A DNA stretch of 64,000 nt from Torymus aiolomorphi (taxonomy: Eukaryota; Arthropoda; Insecta; Hymenoptera; Torymidae): contig CM070874.1 in assembly GCA_036365515.1 (NCBI GenBank), positions 218,844,942 to 218,908,941 on the forward strand, in the 5' to 3' direction. The position numbers and the translations under genes are program-made. The stretch's first letter is position 1, and every line of letters starts with the position of its first letter. Shown piece by piece: positions 1 to 10,124 of this stretch. The notes under the pieces are model-generated. The model ran no database searches. It had not been told where the DNA came from and was given only the letters and a program-made list of their open reading frames with translations.

Positions 1-2450
1 TGCATGTTATGGGTATTTGAAACGGGTCAACACACTCACTTCCATTTGACAACAGTCCCTTATGGAACACGAAAAGCTCTATACTTCGCAATTCGAACAC
101 TTCTTCAGTTTGTGAAGTATGGAGGAGGTAAATACCTAATGGCCACTGACTCAATACTGTATCGAAGGTACGTGGACGATGTTTTCAGAAGAGCTGCATC
201 AGAAACCGCTGTTACTCTAGATGATTGCGCTACAAATATACTCTGATTTTTTAAAATGGCTCCCACATTCATACCAATTTAAGTTCAGGATGACTTTGCC
301 GATCACTCAGGAATCAATCACAAAACGGATCACAGTCTCTTAAGTGTCACAACTATTCAATCCCTTAGGAATAGTCTGCCCTGTGGTTATCCACTCAAAA
401 AGCATCTTACAAGAACTGCGGCTACATAAACTCTCATGGGACGGACAATTGCCAAACTCAATTGTGAAGAAGTGGCTGCACATTAGAAGATCTCACTAAC
501 CTGGATAAAGTTTCTATGCCAAGGTGGTTAGGAATCCAGGATGTATCCGCTATGGAACTTTGTGGCTTCTCGTATCCTTCACAGCAGGCAATGACCGTAG
601 TTCTCTACATAAAAATCCACATCACTTACTGCTGGATCAACATCATCATTTCTCATCTTAAAGACAAAGGTGGCACCACTGAAATGACTCTCCATACCAA
701 GGTTGGAGTTAGGAACGGCAGTGTTACTCACGACGTTGACTAAACACGTGTTGGAATACTCAAGATTCTAATTTCGCATATTTACCTATTGACGGATGCA
801 AAGGTGGCACTCACATGGATACGTTCTCATCCCTCGCGATGGAAGGAATTTGTTGTTAACAGGATTGCACTCATTCAACAGTTGCTTCAAACTGCTCAGT
901 GGAGCCACGTCCGTGGAACTAACAATCCTGCTAATTGTGCCTCTCGAGGCCTCCTCACATCTCAATTAAAGGAGCATCATCTATGGTGGCACGGGCCTGC
1001 ATGGCTTTGCCAAACTCAATCATTCTGGCGATCTCAAGTAAACTCACTCGACGGGAATAACCTTCCAGAAGCGAGGTCAAAGGTTATACTTACAGCAGCC
1101 GCTACACACTCAAAGGTCACATGGTAATCTCATGGATCGTTACTCATCATTCACTCAATTGTTACGGATCACGGATAATTCTCGTATGTAGTCGATGCAA
1201 ATCAAGAAGCAACACTCACCATGGATCAAAAGTCACTGCTGACCTAATCAGCAAAGCGAAACTTTTCTGGATCTAGGAAACTCAGCGAGTTCATTTTTAT
1301 TTTGAACTTATCATGCTGAGGAAATCTCAAGTCCCACGGAATCGTGTACTAAGTAGGCTGACTGCATATATACACTCATCAGCAATCATCAGGGTAGAAA
1401 GTCAGCTAAACAAAACTCAGGTGAATCATAACTCAAGGCATCCAGCTATACTACCAAAGAGCAGTAAACTCATATCACTGACCATTCAGTATTCTCCCTC
1501 ATCAATACCACATGGTGGCGCTCAACTTACACTTTCACACACTTGGCAGGAATTTTGTCTCATCGGAGGCAGGGCATCGGTCAAGTCAATAATCTTAAAA
1601 TGTGTGACTTGTGCAAGGTATCAGGCTCAACGGGTTCAGCAACACATGGGGAAACTACCCATGACCAGGGTCACCGCATGACCACCTTTCACTCATACAG
1701 GGATCGACTACGCTGGGCCAATCATCATTAACTCATGGAAAGGTTGTGGATCCAAAACGTACAAGTGCTGGATTTGTATCATTGTGTGCTTTTTCAGCTG
1801 TTCATCTAGAACTGGTCAGTGACTACACCATGGAGGGATACATGGCGCCATACAGACTGTTCATCACAAGGAGAAGAATCCCTTCACATCTCTACTCAGA
1901 CAGCGGAACCAATTTCATCGGAGAAGATAAGGAGCTGAAGACCCTATTCAACCAAGCTCAGCAAGAAAATTGAAACTTGTACAACACGCTACTCAATGAT
2001 GGAACTCAATGAATATTCAATCCACCTACTGCACCTCACATGGGAGGGAAGTGGGAAGCAGTAGTGAAATCAATAAAATTTCGTTTACGACGGGCCGTTG
2101 GAGAAACTAACATTTAAAGCTTTAGCCATCTTGCTTACTCAAATAGAAAGTGTGCTAAACTCAAGACCGCTAGAACCACTCAGTGATTATCCAGAAGATA
2201 TCAATACACTCACACCAGGACACTTTCTCATTGTCAATGCAATCAACTCAATACCAGAACCAAGTTTACTCAAATGAAATAAATCTCGACTGTCCAGATG
2301 GCAAGCTCTTCAACGAATTACTCAACAATTCTGGTAGCAATGGTTAATTCAATACCTACAACGAGGAGTTGGAGAACGCATTAACGCATAGAGATTACCC
2401 ACTACACTCCCATCTCCGTACCCTGGACTTATTTCTCCGCGTCAGTAGCC
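1..2450 (+). pseudogene. BEL/Pao retrotransposon pol remnant
   Basis: This is a decayed pol polyprotein of a BEL/Pao LTR retrotransposon, open at the window's left edge. The reverse transcriptase end is at 4-246, with the YVDD active-site box near 169-180. The RNase H end and linker follow at 789-1127 (TDAKVALTWIRSHPSRW; NPANCASRG is the family's NPADxxSRG motif). The integrase zinc region is at 1313-1681 (CVTCARYQAQ) and the integrase core at 1746-1973 (HLELVSDYT, SDSGTNFIGED). The integrase C-terminus, with LNSRPLEPLSDYPEDINTLT, runs to about 2350. Stops and frameshifts separate all blocks, so it is a pseudogene. No LTR is visible in the window. The family assignment rests on the order and wording of these motifs. 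Confidence 0.85.
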
Positions 2451-2568
2451 TATTCGGATTACTTTAGCGCGGTGTCCTTGATTCCGCTACGGGAATTTTC
2501 CTACGTTTATATACACTATCCAACGTTTTGCTTATTAAAGCTACCTCCGTTTAATATGTTAGCTACGG

Positions 2569-2975
2569 TCATCTTGCGCCCCTTATTCTAATGTAGTCTA
2601 TAAGGTGTTCGTCGGCTTTTTTCTCTTGGAGTAGCTTCTCTACGAATTCTGAGCATTCGTCCCAATTTTCTTTCTTCTTTATCATCATGCTTACTATGGG
2701 ACCTGGCGTTAGGCACCCTAGCCTTCGTTCTAATTCAGTTCTTTTATCCGATCATCTACTACATACAAAGATCGTGTAATCCTTAGTGCACAGCGACGAT
2801 GGCCTTGGCATCTGAAGCACCGTAAGACTACTAACTTTTTCCTATCCCCATGGCTGAAAGATCCTATCTTTATCCTACCTATTCTTAGCAGAGCGTGGGA
2901 CTCAATCTCGCACATCTCAACTAGGGCCACCTTCTGTTTGTGAGCCCCTACCTCAAACACATGAATCTTTGGGTT
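2569..2975 (-). pseudogene. Coding-like remnant, possibly LINE gag-like
   Basis: The minus strand has a protein-like stretch with a C/H-rich piece (VLRCFRCQGHRR) resembling a partial CCHC zinc knuckle. In another frame it continues as LTPGPIVSMMIKKKENWDE and ends at a TGA at 2569-2571. Across the foldback element that begins at 2976, the same frame appears to resume upstream at about 3775-3830 (TISEEVREAIQRAV). A zinc knuckle after a structured domain is typical of LINE ORF1/gag proteins, but no reverse transcriptase is present nearby and the assignment is weak. Confidence 0.3.
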
Positions 2976-3772
2976 CCCCTATAGCACCCAATATTGGAGC
3001 AACATTGCTCCAACATTGCTTTGTCATATTCCCCATATTCGCCAATATTCCCTCAACAGTTTTATATATGGATGCTATATGGGAGCAATGTTGCTGCAAT
3101 CCATGATTTCCGTTTCACCATTGCTTTTTTAAAATGATGGGTCAAGCACTCTGTCATAGCAATATTGCAGCAATATTTAGCCAATATTTAGCATCACGAA
3201 AGGAATATTAATTTTATAATTATATTTTTCTGCTGATTTTTCTAATGATTTAGCAATATTGCAAGGATATTTGTACAATATATATAAGCACTGGAAGAAT
3301 GTTCCCGTTTGGCCACTGATTGTTGGAGCAATATTGCCTCAATCTCCAAAATACATTAGCGAATTTCTCCTTAAGGAGAATGACGCGAATATATCAAAGC
3401 AACATTGAGGCAATATTGCTCCAACAATCAGTGGACAAACGGGAACATTCTTCCAGTGCTCATATATGTTGTACAAATATTCTTGCAATATTGCAAAGTG
3501 ATCAGAAAAACCAGCATAAAAATATAATTTTAAAAATAATATTCCTTTCGTGTTGAGAAATATTGGCTCAATATTGCTGCAATATTGCTATAACAGAGAG
3601 CCTGACTCATCATTTTAATAAAGCAATGGTGAAACGGAAATCACGGATTGCAGCAACATTGCTCCAATATAGCATCGATATATAAAAGTGTTGAGGGAAT
3701 ATTGGCGAATATGGGGAATATGACAAAGCAATATTGGAGCAATGTTACTCCAATATTGGATGCTATAGGGGT
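2976..3772. mobile_element. Foldback (long palindromic) MITE
   Basis: The first half, beginning CCCCTATAGCACCCAATATT, is the imperfect reverse complement of the second half, ending GGATGCTATAGGGG. The centre is near 3375. Arms of about 390 bp pair nearly throughout, so the whole element is one giant inverted repeat. It is packed with the short palindromic word GCAATATTGC and variants. TT stands directly outside both ends, which may be a 2 bp target duplication. No coding capacity is visible. It sits inside the remnant coding stretch to its left and right, so it inserted later than that element. Confidence 0.75.
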
Positions 3773-3830
3773 TGCTTGAGTCACCTACCGCTCGCTGTAT
3801 AGCCTCTCTTACCTCCTCAGATATTGTCAC

Positions 3831-5005
3831 GTAAGTCAGCCCGGTAATTGCTAGGGTTTGCTTGTTTGCTTGAAAAATTCAAAATTGTCAAATTAATTAT
3901 AACTTTAGAACGATTGCATATTTTGCTCTAAAACTTTATATCTGTGCTTTGGGGCTCATTTGGAATGAGTAAAAAAATTTTGAGCAATTTTAAAATCTTG
4001 AGCTGCACAGTTTTTTTTAAAAAGTGTGCGCGAGGGGTCTTTCGATTTTGCTGCTTTCTAAATATGTTAAAGTACTCCTACAAAAAGTAAGCTCTGCAAG
4101 ATTTCATCTCTCTAAATGTCCTAGAAGTCGAGATTTAGCCATTTGAATGTTGAAAAATTGCCTATTTCTTAGCTATTTTATATCAATTTTTAAAGTCGAG
4201 CCAAATCTCGAGTTTTTAACATTTTCATCCGATCAAAAAACTGGAAAAAAAATAATTACGCAATTATTGAGCTGATACATAACTCAAACTGGAAAGCATT
4301 TAAATTTTAATTTTTTCTCAAGCTCTAAAGCTAAGTAGCATTTTCAATTTTCAATATTTCTTAACATTCAAAAAAAAATTGTTTTCATTTTGGAAAGACA
4401 AAACGAAAACGTTTTTATGAATTTTGAAAATATCAAGAACTGACGGAGAAGAGTCTTGTCAAATTTTGCTAGTTTTGCAAAAATCGCTTTTTTAGCTGTA
4501 TTCAAATGGCTCTAAAAGAAAACTCGCTGCAGTTTTGTGGCTGCAATTTAGCAGAGATATTCTTGAAAACATGTACAGAAAGATGTGCGTATTTTCGTAT
4601 TAATATTATAGTGCGGAAAAAAGCTATGAGCCATTGAAATTTCTTGTTTTTCACCTTTTACTCTATTTCGAGAGTATACCATGTTATTCTTCTTCACATT
4701 GTCTTATATGACATTAGAGTTTTACAATAATAAGTATTCATAGAGTACCTTTAGACCTCGAATTTGAATTCTGACTGATCTTCCTGAGACCTTTATAACT
4801 AATGTTAGGATCGTTTAATGATTTTTTCGAAACATTCAAATAGACTTTATGCGGCTTCAAGTGAAGTTTCGAACTTATGGTTAACTTTATTTCGAAAATT
4901 ACCTTGAGAATTATCAAAAATTAAATAAGTTCGATAACGCATTCTTGACTCCTATTCCAAACTATGTGAACGTAGCACACTTGTCTTTGCGGAATACAAT
5001 ATGTG
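3831..5005. other. AT-rich non-coding stretch
   Basis: About 1.2 kb of AT-rich sequence. I see no open reading frame with protein-like composition, no repeat boundary and no RNA gene. Confidence 0.5.
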
Positions 5006-5236
5006 TCATGAAGATTTTTCAATTATCACAAGTACTGTAATTGCAATTAAAATTAGTGTTAGAATTATATATGGATGATAAATTATTAATTCTAAGTAAG
5101 AGTATACAATTTTGAAGTGTTTGAAATAAGTTCGTAGGTTGTACTTATTTGAAGGAGTAAAAAACGGACTCGGGTCGAACCAAGTTGTTTTGATGAATTT
5201 ATTGCACCAATCTTTCGAAAGTGTTGTTACTTTCAT
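5006..5236 (-). CDS. Possible last exon with a C-terminal membrane anchor
   Basis: An open stretch of 76 codons has a polar N-terminal half (WFDPSPFFTPSNKYN) and a strongly hydrophobic C-terminal helix (IILTLILIAITVLVII) followed by a short polar tail. Upstream on the minus strand an AG acceptor-like site (pyrimidine-poor, CTTTCGCAG) lies just before the ATG, so it could be a terminal exon. A membrane-anchored tail of this kind would suit a glycoprotein end, but nothing else identifies it. It may be a chance frame. Confidence 0.2.
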   Translation of the reverse strand: MKVTTLSKDWCNKFIKTTWFDPSPFFTPSNKYNLRTYFKHFKIVYSYLELIIYHPYIILTLILIAITVLVIIEKSS

Positions 5237-5884
5237 CTTCGGGGCTGCGAAAGCATGGTTTTAAACATGTAGATTTATATACAAAACAACAATATTAGAC
5301 AAAATATGTAAAAAACATACCATAAATACAATATTATAACATATTAGGTTCGTCTACGAGGAGTTACAAATTCTCATCACGAACGCAACGTCGCCAACTC
5401 GCTATGAATTACAATTAGAGTTTTTAATAACTTAAGAAATTAAAATGCAATAAGTATCTGAAAGAATTTTTGTTAAAAAAGTGAAGTAATGGTAAGAACT
5501 TACAGAGCCTATGACGATTCACACACATCGTCAATTTTGGAAGTGCCCAACTATATTATTGGGCAAACTCGAAAATGACACTGAAGATAAATTAAAATTA
5601 AGGTGTAATGATAACTGTTAGGATAGAAAGGAAAGAGTTGGTGGGGGTCGGGAGAGGGAAATGGTGAGGGATAGCGGTTGCCTCGCTCACATCGGTGGAA
5701 CAGGAGCGCACGTGGTGAGGAGTAGTGGGAGAAGCCCATACTATTAGAATACGGAGACTGGCGTATTAGGTGTGCCACCTCTCTAATCGCATGCTCACCT
5801 GATCCAACAGTACGAAACAAGACAGTAGAGTGATGCAGAAAAGAGGTTGTAAACACGTAGAGGGCAATTGTAAATATTATGAAT
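5237..5884. other. Non-coding stretch
   Basis: A minus-strand open frame at 5551-5856 is rich in Ser, Pro, His and Tyr and has no recognisable motif. I treat this stretch as non-coding. Confidence 0.4.
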
Positions 5885-6480
5885 TTAAATGTGTAGCTTC
5901 TTGATGGTATCTATAGTCTTTTTATATGCGTTTTTTAAGAAATGGGTATCTTCCATATGGTTAAGTGTATTGTTGTAGTAGTGTATGTTCATCATCTCGG
6001 AAAAAGTACGCTTGAAATAATTCGGTTCTTTGTTTAGTATTATGATCTTGTCGAAATTTATGGAGAGTGCAGAATATTCAGAGCCTAATTTGACTGCTCT
6101 TTTATGCTCGTACACACGTTTCGTTAATTTTGTTTGTTCATGCCGATGTATGTGGCCGAACAGTTATTGCAGTTGATCTTGTAAACGATCCCATTAGTGT
6201 TTAATATATTGAGATGGTCCTTTCCTAGTCTTATCAAATGATTAAACTTGTTAATGGTTTTATATATTGGAATTATATTGCGTGTACGGAGGATACTGTC
6301 AATTTTTGGTGTTAAATTTTTTATGTATGGCAGTATAGTATTGGTGGAAAAAGATTCATATCGCGATGAATCTTTATCCGTCGACGAATAATCTTTCTTT
6401 TCTTTATCGATGAGAGGCTGTTTATCCTCTGATGTCTGCTTGCTAAACGGCGGACTCGTGATGTGTGCTCTGTGAAGGTT
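5885..6480 (-). pseudogene. Penelope-like element remnant: GIY-YIG endonuclease end
   Basis: The 3' part of a Penelope-like element open reading frame, 5'-truncated. Reading leftward from about 6300, one finds a connector (KFNHLIRLGKDHLN), then VYKINCNNCSATYIG, which matches the start of a GIY-YIG endonuclease domain (C-x2-C-x2-YIG). The segment at 6115-5885 contains HKRAVKLGSEYSALS and EPNYFKRTFSEMM, both typical of the endonuclease C-terminus. A frame break lies near 6120-6130. The reverse transcriptase portion is missing. This copy is unrelated in sequence detail to the pair at 57487-60664. Confidence 0.75.
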
Positions 6481-6622
6481 GCAGTCCTTCTGCTCTCGCG
6501 CCGATGCTACTATTAGCTTATGTTAGGCCAGGTGATTGATGGTGGATGGGGATAGAGCGGAAGAGTAGGGGCTATGAAATAATGAAGAAGAAGGCAATTC
6601 AATTAAAATTTGTATTTATTGA

Positions 6623-7480
6623 TTAATTATTAACAGCCTCGTATACATCTTTTTCTAGTGTCGGTAAATAAAGACATTTTATTTCTACAAATAGTCTATC
6701 CACATTCGAATTACCGAAGTTTGAATAAATCATCCGGTTTTTTACATTAGATATTAATTCGTCTTTGTGGTCGTTGAAAAGTTTAAGAAATGTGGACCCG
6801 TCGAAACATTTATCAAGTTCGCGACTGTTCTCGTGCATTTTCAAACTGTCTATCATTACATCATACATGACATTAACATACGTGGACATATCCTCTAACT
6901 CGCGAAGACGAAACTCTATACACTTGCGCATGCTTTTTAATATTAGAAAAGTACGTCGCATGATCACAACACTTGGAAGACTCTCAACTTTTCTCTTCTT
7001 TCGCGCCGGTGCACTCTCGTCGTCGTCGTTGTCATCTGCGTCGACGGCCGTGATGATTGAATCTGTATCGATGCGCAATCCGTCGTTGGTATCCCAATCT
7101 TACGCCTCATGCTGATACCGGCGCCGGCTCCGTAATGACGCAGGCTCCACTGTTTTCTTTTTCTGATTGATTCCCAGTACTCTCGAGTTATAAGCGGTAG
7201 TCAAATTAATCTCGTGCTCAGTTAGGTCGATTTTTGTAAACTCCTGCTTGCGCCCGTACAGATGATACATTACTGCAGGAAAATGCGTGGTGAATTCCTC
7301 CCACGCGGTGATTCCCATTGTTACGTATTTGCGTGGCGAAGTAGCGCCACCGAATTGAATCACTGCACGGAAATGCCCACCGTAATATTGCAATCTAAGG
7401 TATGCAAATTTCGATTGAGACTTATTGAGCGCGTAACTTGTGTTAAAAAGCAAGTTTTGCGGAAGATCGTCTTGATTCAT
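6623..7480 (-). pseudogene. Polinton accessory protein, PC4-like segment plus nuclear signal
   Basis: One reading frame of about 285 codons is cut by a single TAA at 7097-7099; the halves (7480-7100 and 7096-6623) are in the same frame. The first ATG in frame is at 7480, and the frame is open further upstream toward the CA repeat. The N-terminal half contains LRLQYYGGHFRAVIQF followed by KYVTMGITAWEEFTTHFP. This spacing of beta strand, lysine/glycine and tryptophan helix resembles the PC4/p15 single-stranded-DNA-binding domain. The C-terminal half has an acidic run and a monopartite nuclear signal (ARKKRKVE), then a helical region. The function is unproven; a DNA-binding or replication-accessory role is an inference from PC4-like wording. 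Confidence 0.45.
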
Positions 7481-7561
7481 TTTAAAATAGCTGTCACAAA
7501 CTTGTTTTAAAAAAGAAATACTTATGCTCGTGGCTGAAGCAATGTCGTTGTACCAGTGCAC

Positions 7562-7576
7562 TTTGTGTGTGTGTGT

Positions 7577-7645
<69 letters not shown>
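7562..7645. repeat. (GT)n microsatellite
   Basis: About 80 bp of GT dinucleotide repeat, interrupted once by GGGT. Histidine-threonine frames read from the opposite strand are artefacts. Confidence 0.95.
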
Positions 7646-7647
<2 letters not shown>

Positions 7648-7867
7648 GTAAAGAAATACTGAGGCGTGCTTTCTACAGCTGATTTGACTGCTGGTGCTGC
7701 TGGTCCTGCGTGTTCTACTAGACTGACGTAACGTCGTCGGTTGCGCTATTCGTTTGGGTGTGCGCCTCGAGAGGTAGTAGGGGACGCCGACAGTGGGCGC
7801 AGCCAATGAGAGCACGTGTATGACGCAACGTACCCGGTAGTGGGGAAAGGTGGCGATAAAAATATTA

Positions 7868-8345
7868 GGTTTATGGTTGTACCCAATGACTGTGGAAAGC
7901 GTTTCCAATAATTGTCGTTATGAACGCGTCCATTGTTTAGCGTTTTCAATCACGCACTCTCGACAAAGATTTTCGTGAGAAGGAAATACGTGCTGTGGCA
8001 GGTACCCGATAACAGCGTTAACCGGTTCTAAGCACAGTTCACCCTGGCCATGAATGCGTCAATTGTTCAACGAATTTAACGGACAGTTTCAAGAGTGTGC
8101 TCTCGATTTTACGATGTGTGTGTGTGTGTTTAACTGATTACGAGTCAAAGCGTATACATGATAAATTTTTCACATGAATGCATTCTTTGTTTTGTTAGAA
8201 GGAAATGTGTGCCGCGACATGTAACTATTTATGGTTGTACCCGATAACTGCGTTAAGTGGTTCTAAGAACACTTCACCCCCGCCATAAATGCGTTCTTTG
8301 TTCCACGGTTTTTAAGTTACGCGTGAAGGAAATGTGTATATGATG
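7868..8345. repeat. Degenerate repeat cluster in Polinton spacer
   Basis: A block is repeated two and a half to three times with divergence. It consists of TTTATGGTTGTACCC, then GATAACNGCGTTAA, GGTTCTAAG and TTCACCC, then an ATGAATGCGT-type box and GAAGGAAAT. Copies start near 7868 (partial), 7978 and 8199. The cluster lies between the protease gene and the PC4-like gene, where no coding frame exists. This suggests a regulatory or terminal region of the element rather than decayed coding sequence. Confidence 0.6.
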
Positions 8346-8792
8346 ATAAAATTTTTCACGCGTAAGTATTTCGTAATAAAAGAAAACGTTTTGAATACTC
8401 TCTCGCGGGAGGAAAATGAATTTAACTGATTTTTTTTTTTTTTTTTTTTCAGGAGTGGGAAAATGAAAGGTCTGTAACTGAAAACATGATTTATATATTT
8501 TTTTGTTTATTCGATCAAACTTACAAACTATGAATACATAAACTTACAAACTATGAATATATAAATTTTGAAAAGAGACAAAAACTTACAAACTACGAAT
8601 ACATATGGTTTAACCGAGACAGACACAAGCGATGCTTAAAATTAACTACGAATACATAAAATCGCATTTGAACCAGGGCTGATTCATTTCAGTATTAAGA
8701 TATTACAAGTAATGAACAATCACGCATACATATATTAGCTTACAAATCTAGGCCCAACAATGCAAAATATATCTTAAAGTTAGAGAGAGAGA
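8346..8792. other. Non-coding AT-rich Polinton spacer with short repeats
   Basis: The spacer holds a run of 23 or so T at about 8430-8450 and four copies of a short word, ACTTACAAACTA(T/C)GAATA, between about 8520 and 8660. I see no gene. It lies directly 3' of the protease gene and may supply its 3' end. Confidence 0.45.
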
Positions 8793-9324
8793 TTAATAAT
8801 GAGTCTTTGGCTTACATGCCTGAGTGCACGAGCCGCACCCTTGTGAAGTAGCACGCGGGAAATTGTACGCACGTCCTTCTTTTTTTAATTTTTTGTTCTT
8901 TATAGTCTTATAAAATTTAGCAGCTATTTTGTCGTTGGCACGAGCATCCGTCGTAAAGATGTTACAAAATTTTCGTAAAGTAAACCCACTACACATAAAA
9001 TGCAAAAACATGACGCAATATTCACCGCACACTTTAGAATCGAAACTTTGCAACTTCTTGTTGTTCCACCTGAACCACTTGCAATTTCTTCTGAGTCGAT
9101 CGAGATGATATCGCGACGATGGTGATAGTCCATAGCTATCGAAATAGGTACCTCTTGCATGACTGTCTATGTACAAAGCTACCCAATGAGAGCCGGGCTT
9201 GTCCGATGTGTCGAGATTTGCAATGACCGCCGATGGACAGCTCAACCGGCTTGGTATGTGATTGGCTGCATAAACTCCGAGCAGAGAGGCCGCAGATGGC
9301 TCGCGTTATTTCATTCGTGTTCAT
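8793..9324 (-). pseudogene. PRO: Polinton cysteine protease (adenovirus-type), frameshifted
   Basis: A maturation protease that in adenovirus-like particles cleaves capsid precursors. The downstream frame (9245 leftward) shows the catalytic His in GSHWVALYID, an acidic residue in TYFDSYG and the nucleophile in KVCGEYCVMF, in the family order His-Asp/Glu-Cys. The likely start is the ATG at 9324 (MNTNEITRAICGL), eight bases after the upstream gene's stop. That start frame and the catalytic frame differ by one base; the break lies at about 9275-9290, before GVYAANHIPSR. The C-terminal tail is Lys-rich and ends with a Cys-rich piece (GCGSCTQAC). The gene is broken as written, though a sequencing error cannot be excluded. 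Confidence 0.85.
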
Positions 9325-9331
9325 TTTTTTT

Positions 9332-9970
9332 TCAGTCAGAGGATGTGTCGCCCTCGATGGCTGAGTAGTATATGTCATTATTATCGCTGCTGTCACTATT
9401 TGTATCTCTTTGCTCGTAAACTGCTGCAAGAAACATTTCACTTTCCACTTTTTCTTTAGGAAGCGCTTTCCATTTCGCAGGAAGTATCGAGCGCAGCCAC
9501 TTTTTTAGCTGATGAACTTTGTAAAGAGCACGAAACTCCTTTTTGGCCAAAAAGATTTTGGTTGAATGCATGGCGCACAGTGTATTGTCTGGGAACATTT
9601 TGTTGAGCATTTTAAACGATGGTGAATTAAATTTTTCCAAGTTGATGACGCTGCGTCCGAAAAGCGCTTCGATGTATCGGGCCTTCTCGCCGCGCACAAA
9701 AATTGTTCGCGATACTCTGGCAATGTTGTAAAGATGTCGATGTAGTTGACGAAGCGTTACTTCGCCGTCAAACCAATGAACACCGTGAATTTCGACGGCT
9801 AGAAAGGTGTTTGTCTCTTTGACATCGTCCGGCAAGTCGGCAAAACTATGGGGCGCTTGCACTATCCAATGATCACTAATTTTCTTTTGCAGGCACGTGA
9901 TAGCTACTTCCTTGGGCAGAAACTTATTTTCCGAATCACGAAAACCTTGAATATCGATTACGTAGTCCAT
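9332..9970 (-). CDS. Polinton conserved protein, exonuclease-like (RNase H-fold start)
   Basis: An intact 212-codon frame with a good ATG at 9970. It opens with MDYVIDIQGF and KFLPKEVAI, continues with HWIVQAP and HGVHWFDGE, and ends with an acidic Ser/Asp tail. A first strand carrying Asp followed by a Lys-Glu-hydrophobic strand resembles the start of DEDD/RNase H-type exonucleases. A full catalytic set is not obvious, so enzymatic activity is not claimed. The same family recurs in the second Polinton cassette (33350-33865), also next to the major capsid gene, which supports a real conserved role. It is one of very few undamaged genes here. Confidence 0.65.
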   Translation of the reverse strand: MDYVIDIQGFRDSENKFLPKEVAITCLQKKISDHWIVQAPHSFADLPDDVKETNTFLAVEIHGVHWFDGEVTLRQLHRHLYNIARVSRTIFVRGEKARYIEALFGRSVINLEKFNSPSFKMLNKMFPDNTLCAMHSTKIFLAKKEFRALYKVHQLKKWLRSILPAKWKALPKEKVESEMFLAAVYEQRDTNSDSSDNNDIYYSAIEGDTSSD

Positions 9971-10124
9971 TTTGAGTAGAGACGCGTGTTCGCATGTAAG
10001 AAAAAAAGAGAAGTGACGCGAGAGAGCGGCGCATGTGAGTGCTACGCTTCCCCCTCCACTTTTTATGACTGCGGCAATGTGACGCGTAGCGCCTCTGCAG
10101 GCCCGTCGTTTTCTGCTCTTGCGC

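Noticed and set aside
5551..5856. 101-codon minus-strand frame
   Set aside because: No recognisable motif, biased composition, no conserved neighbours.
7522..7908. Open frame with a long His-Thr run on the minus strand
   Set aside because: It is the (GT)n microsatellite read in frame; flanks are not protein-like.
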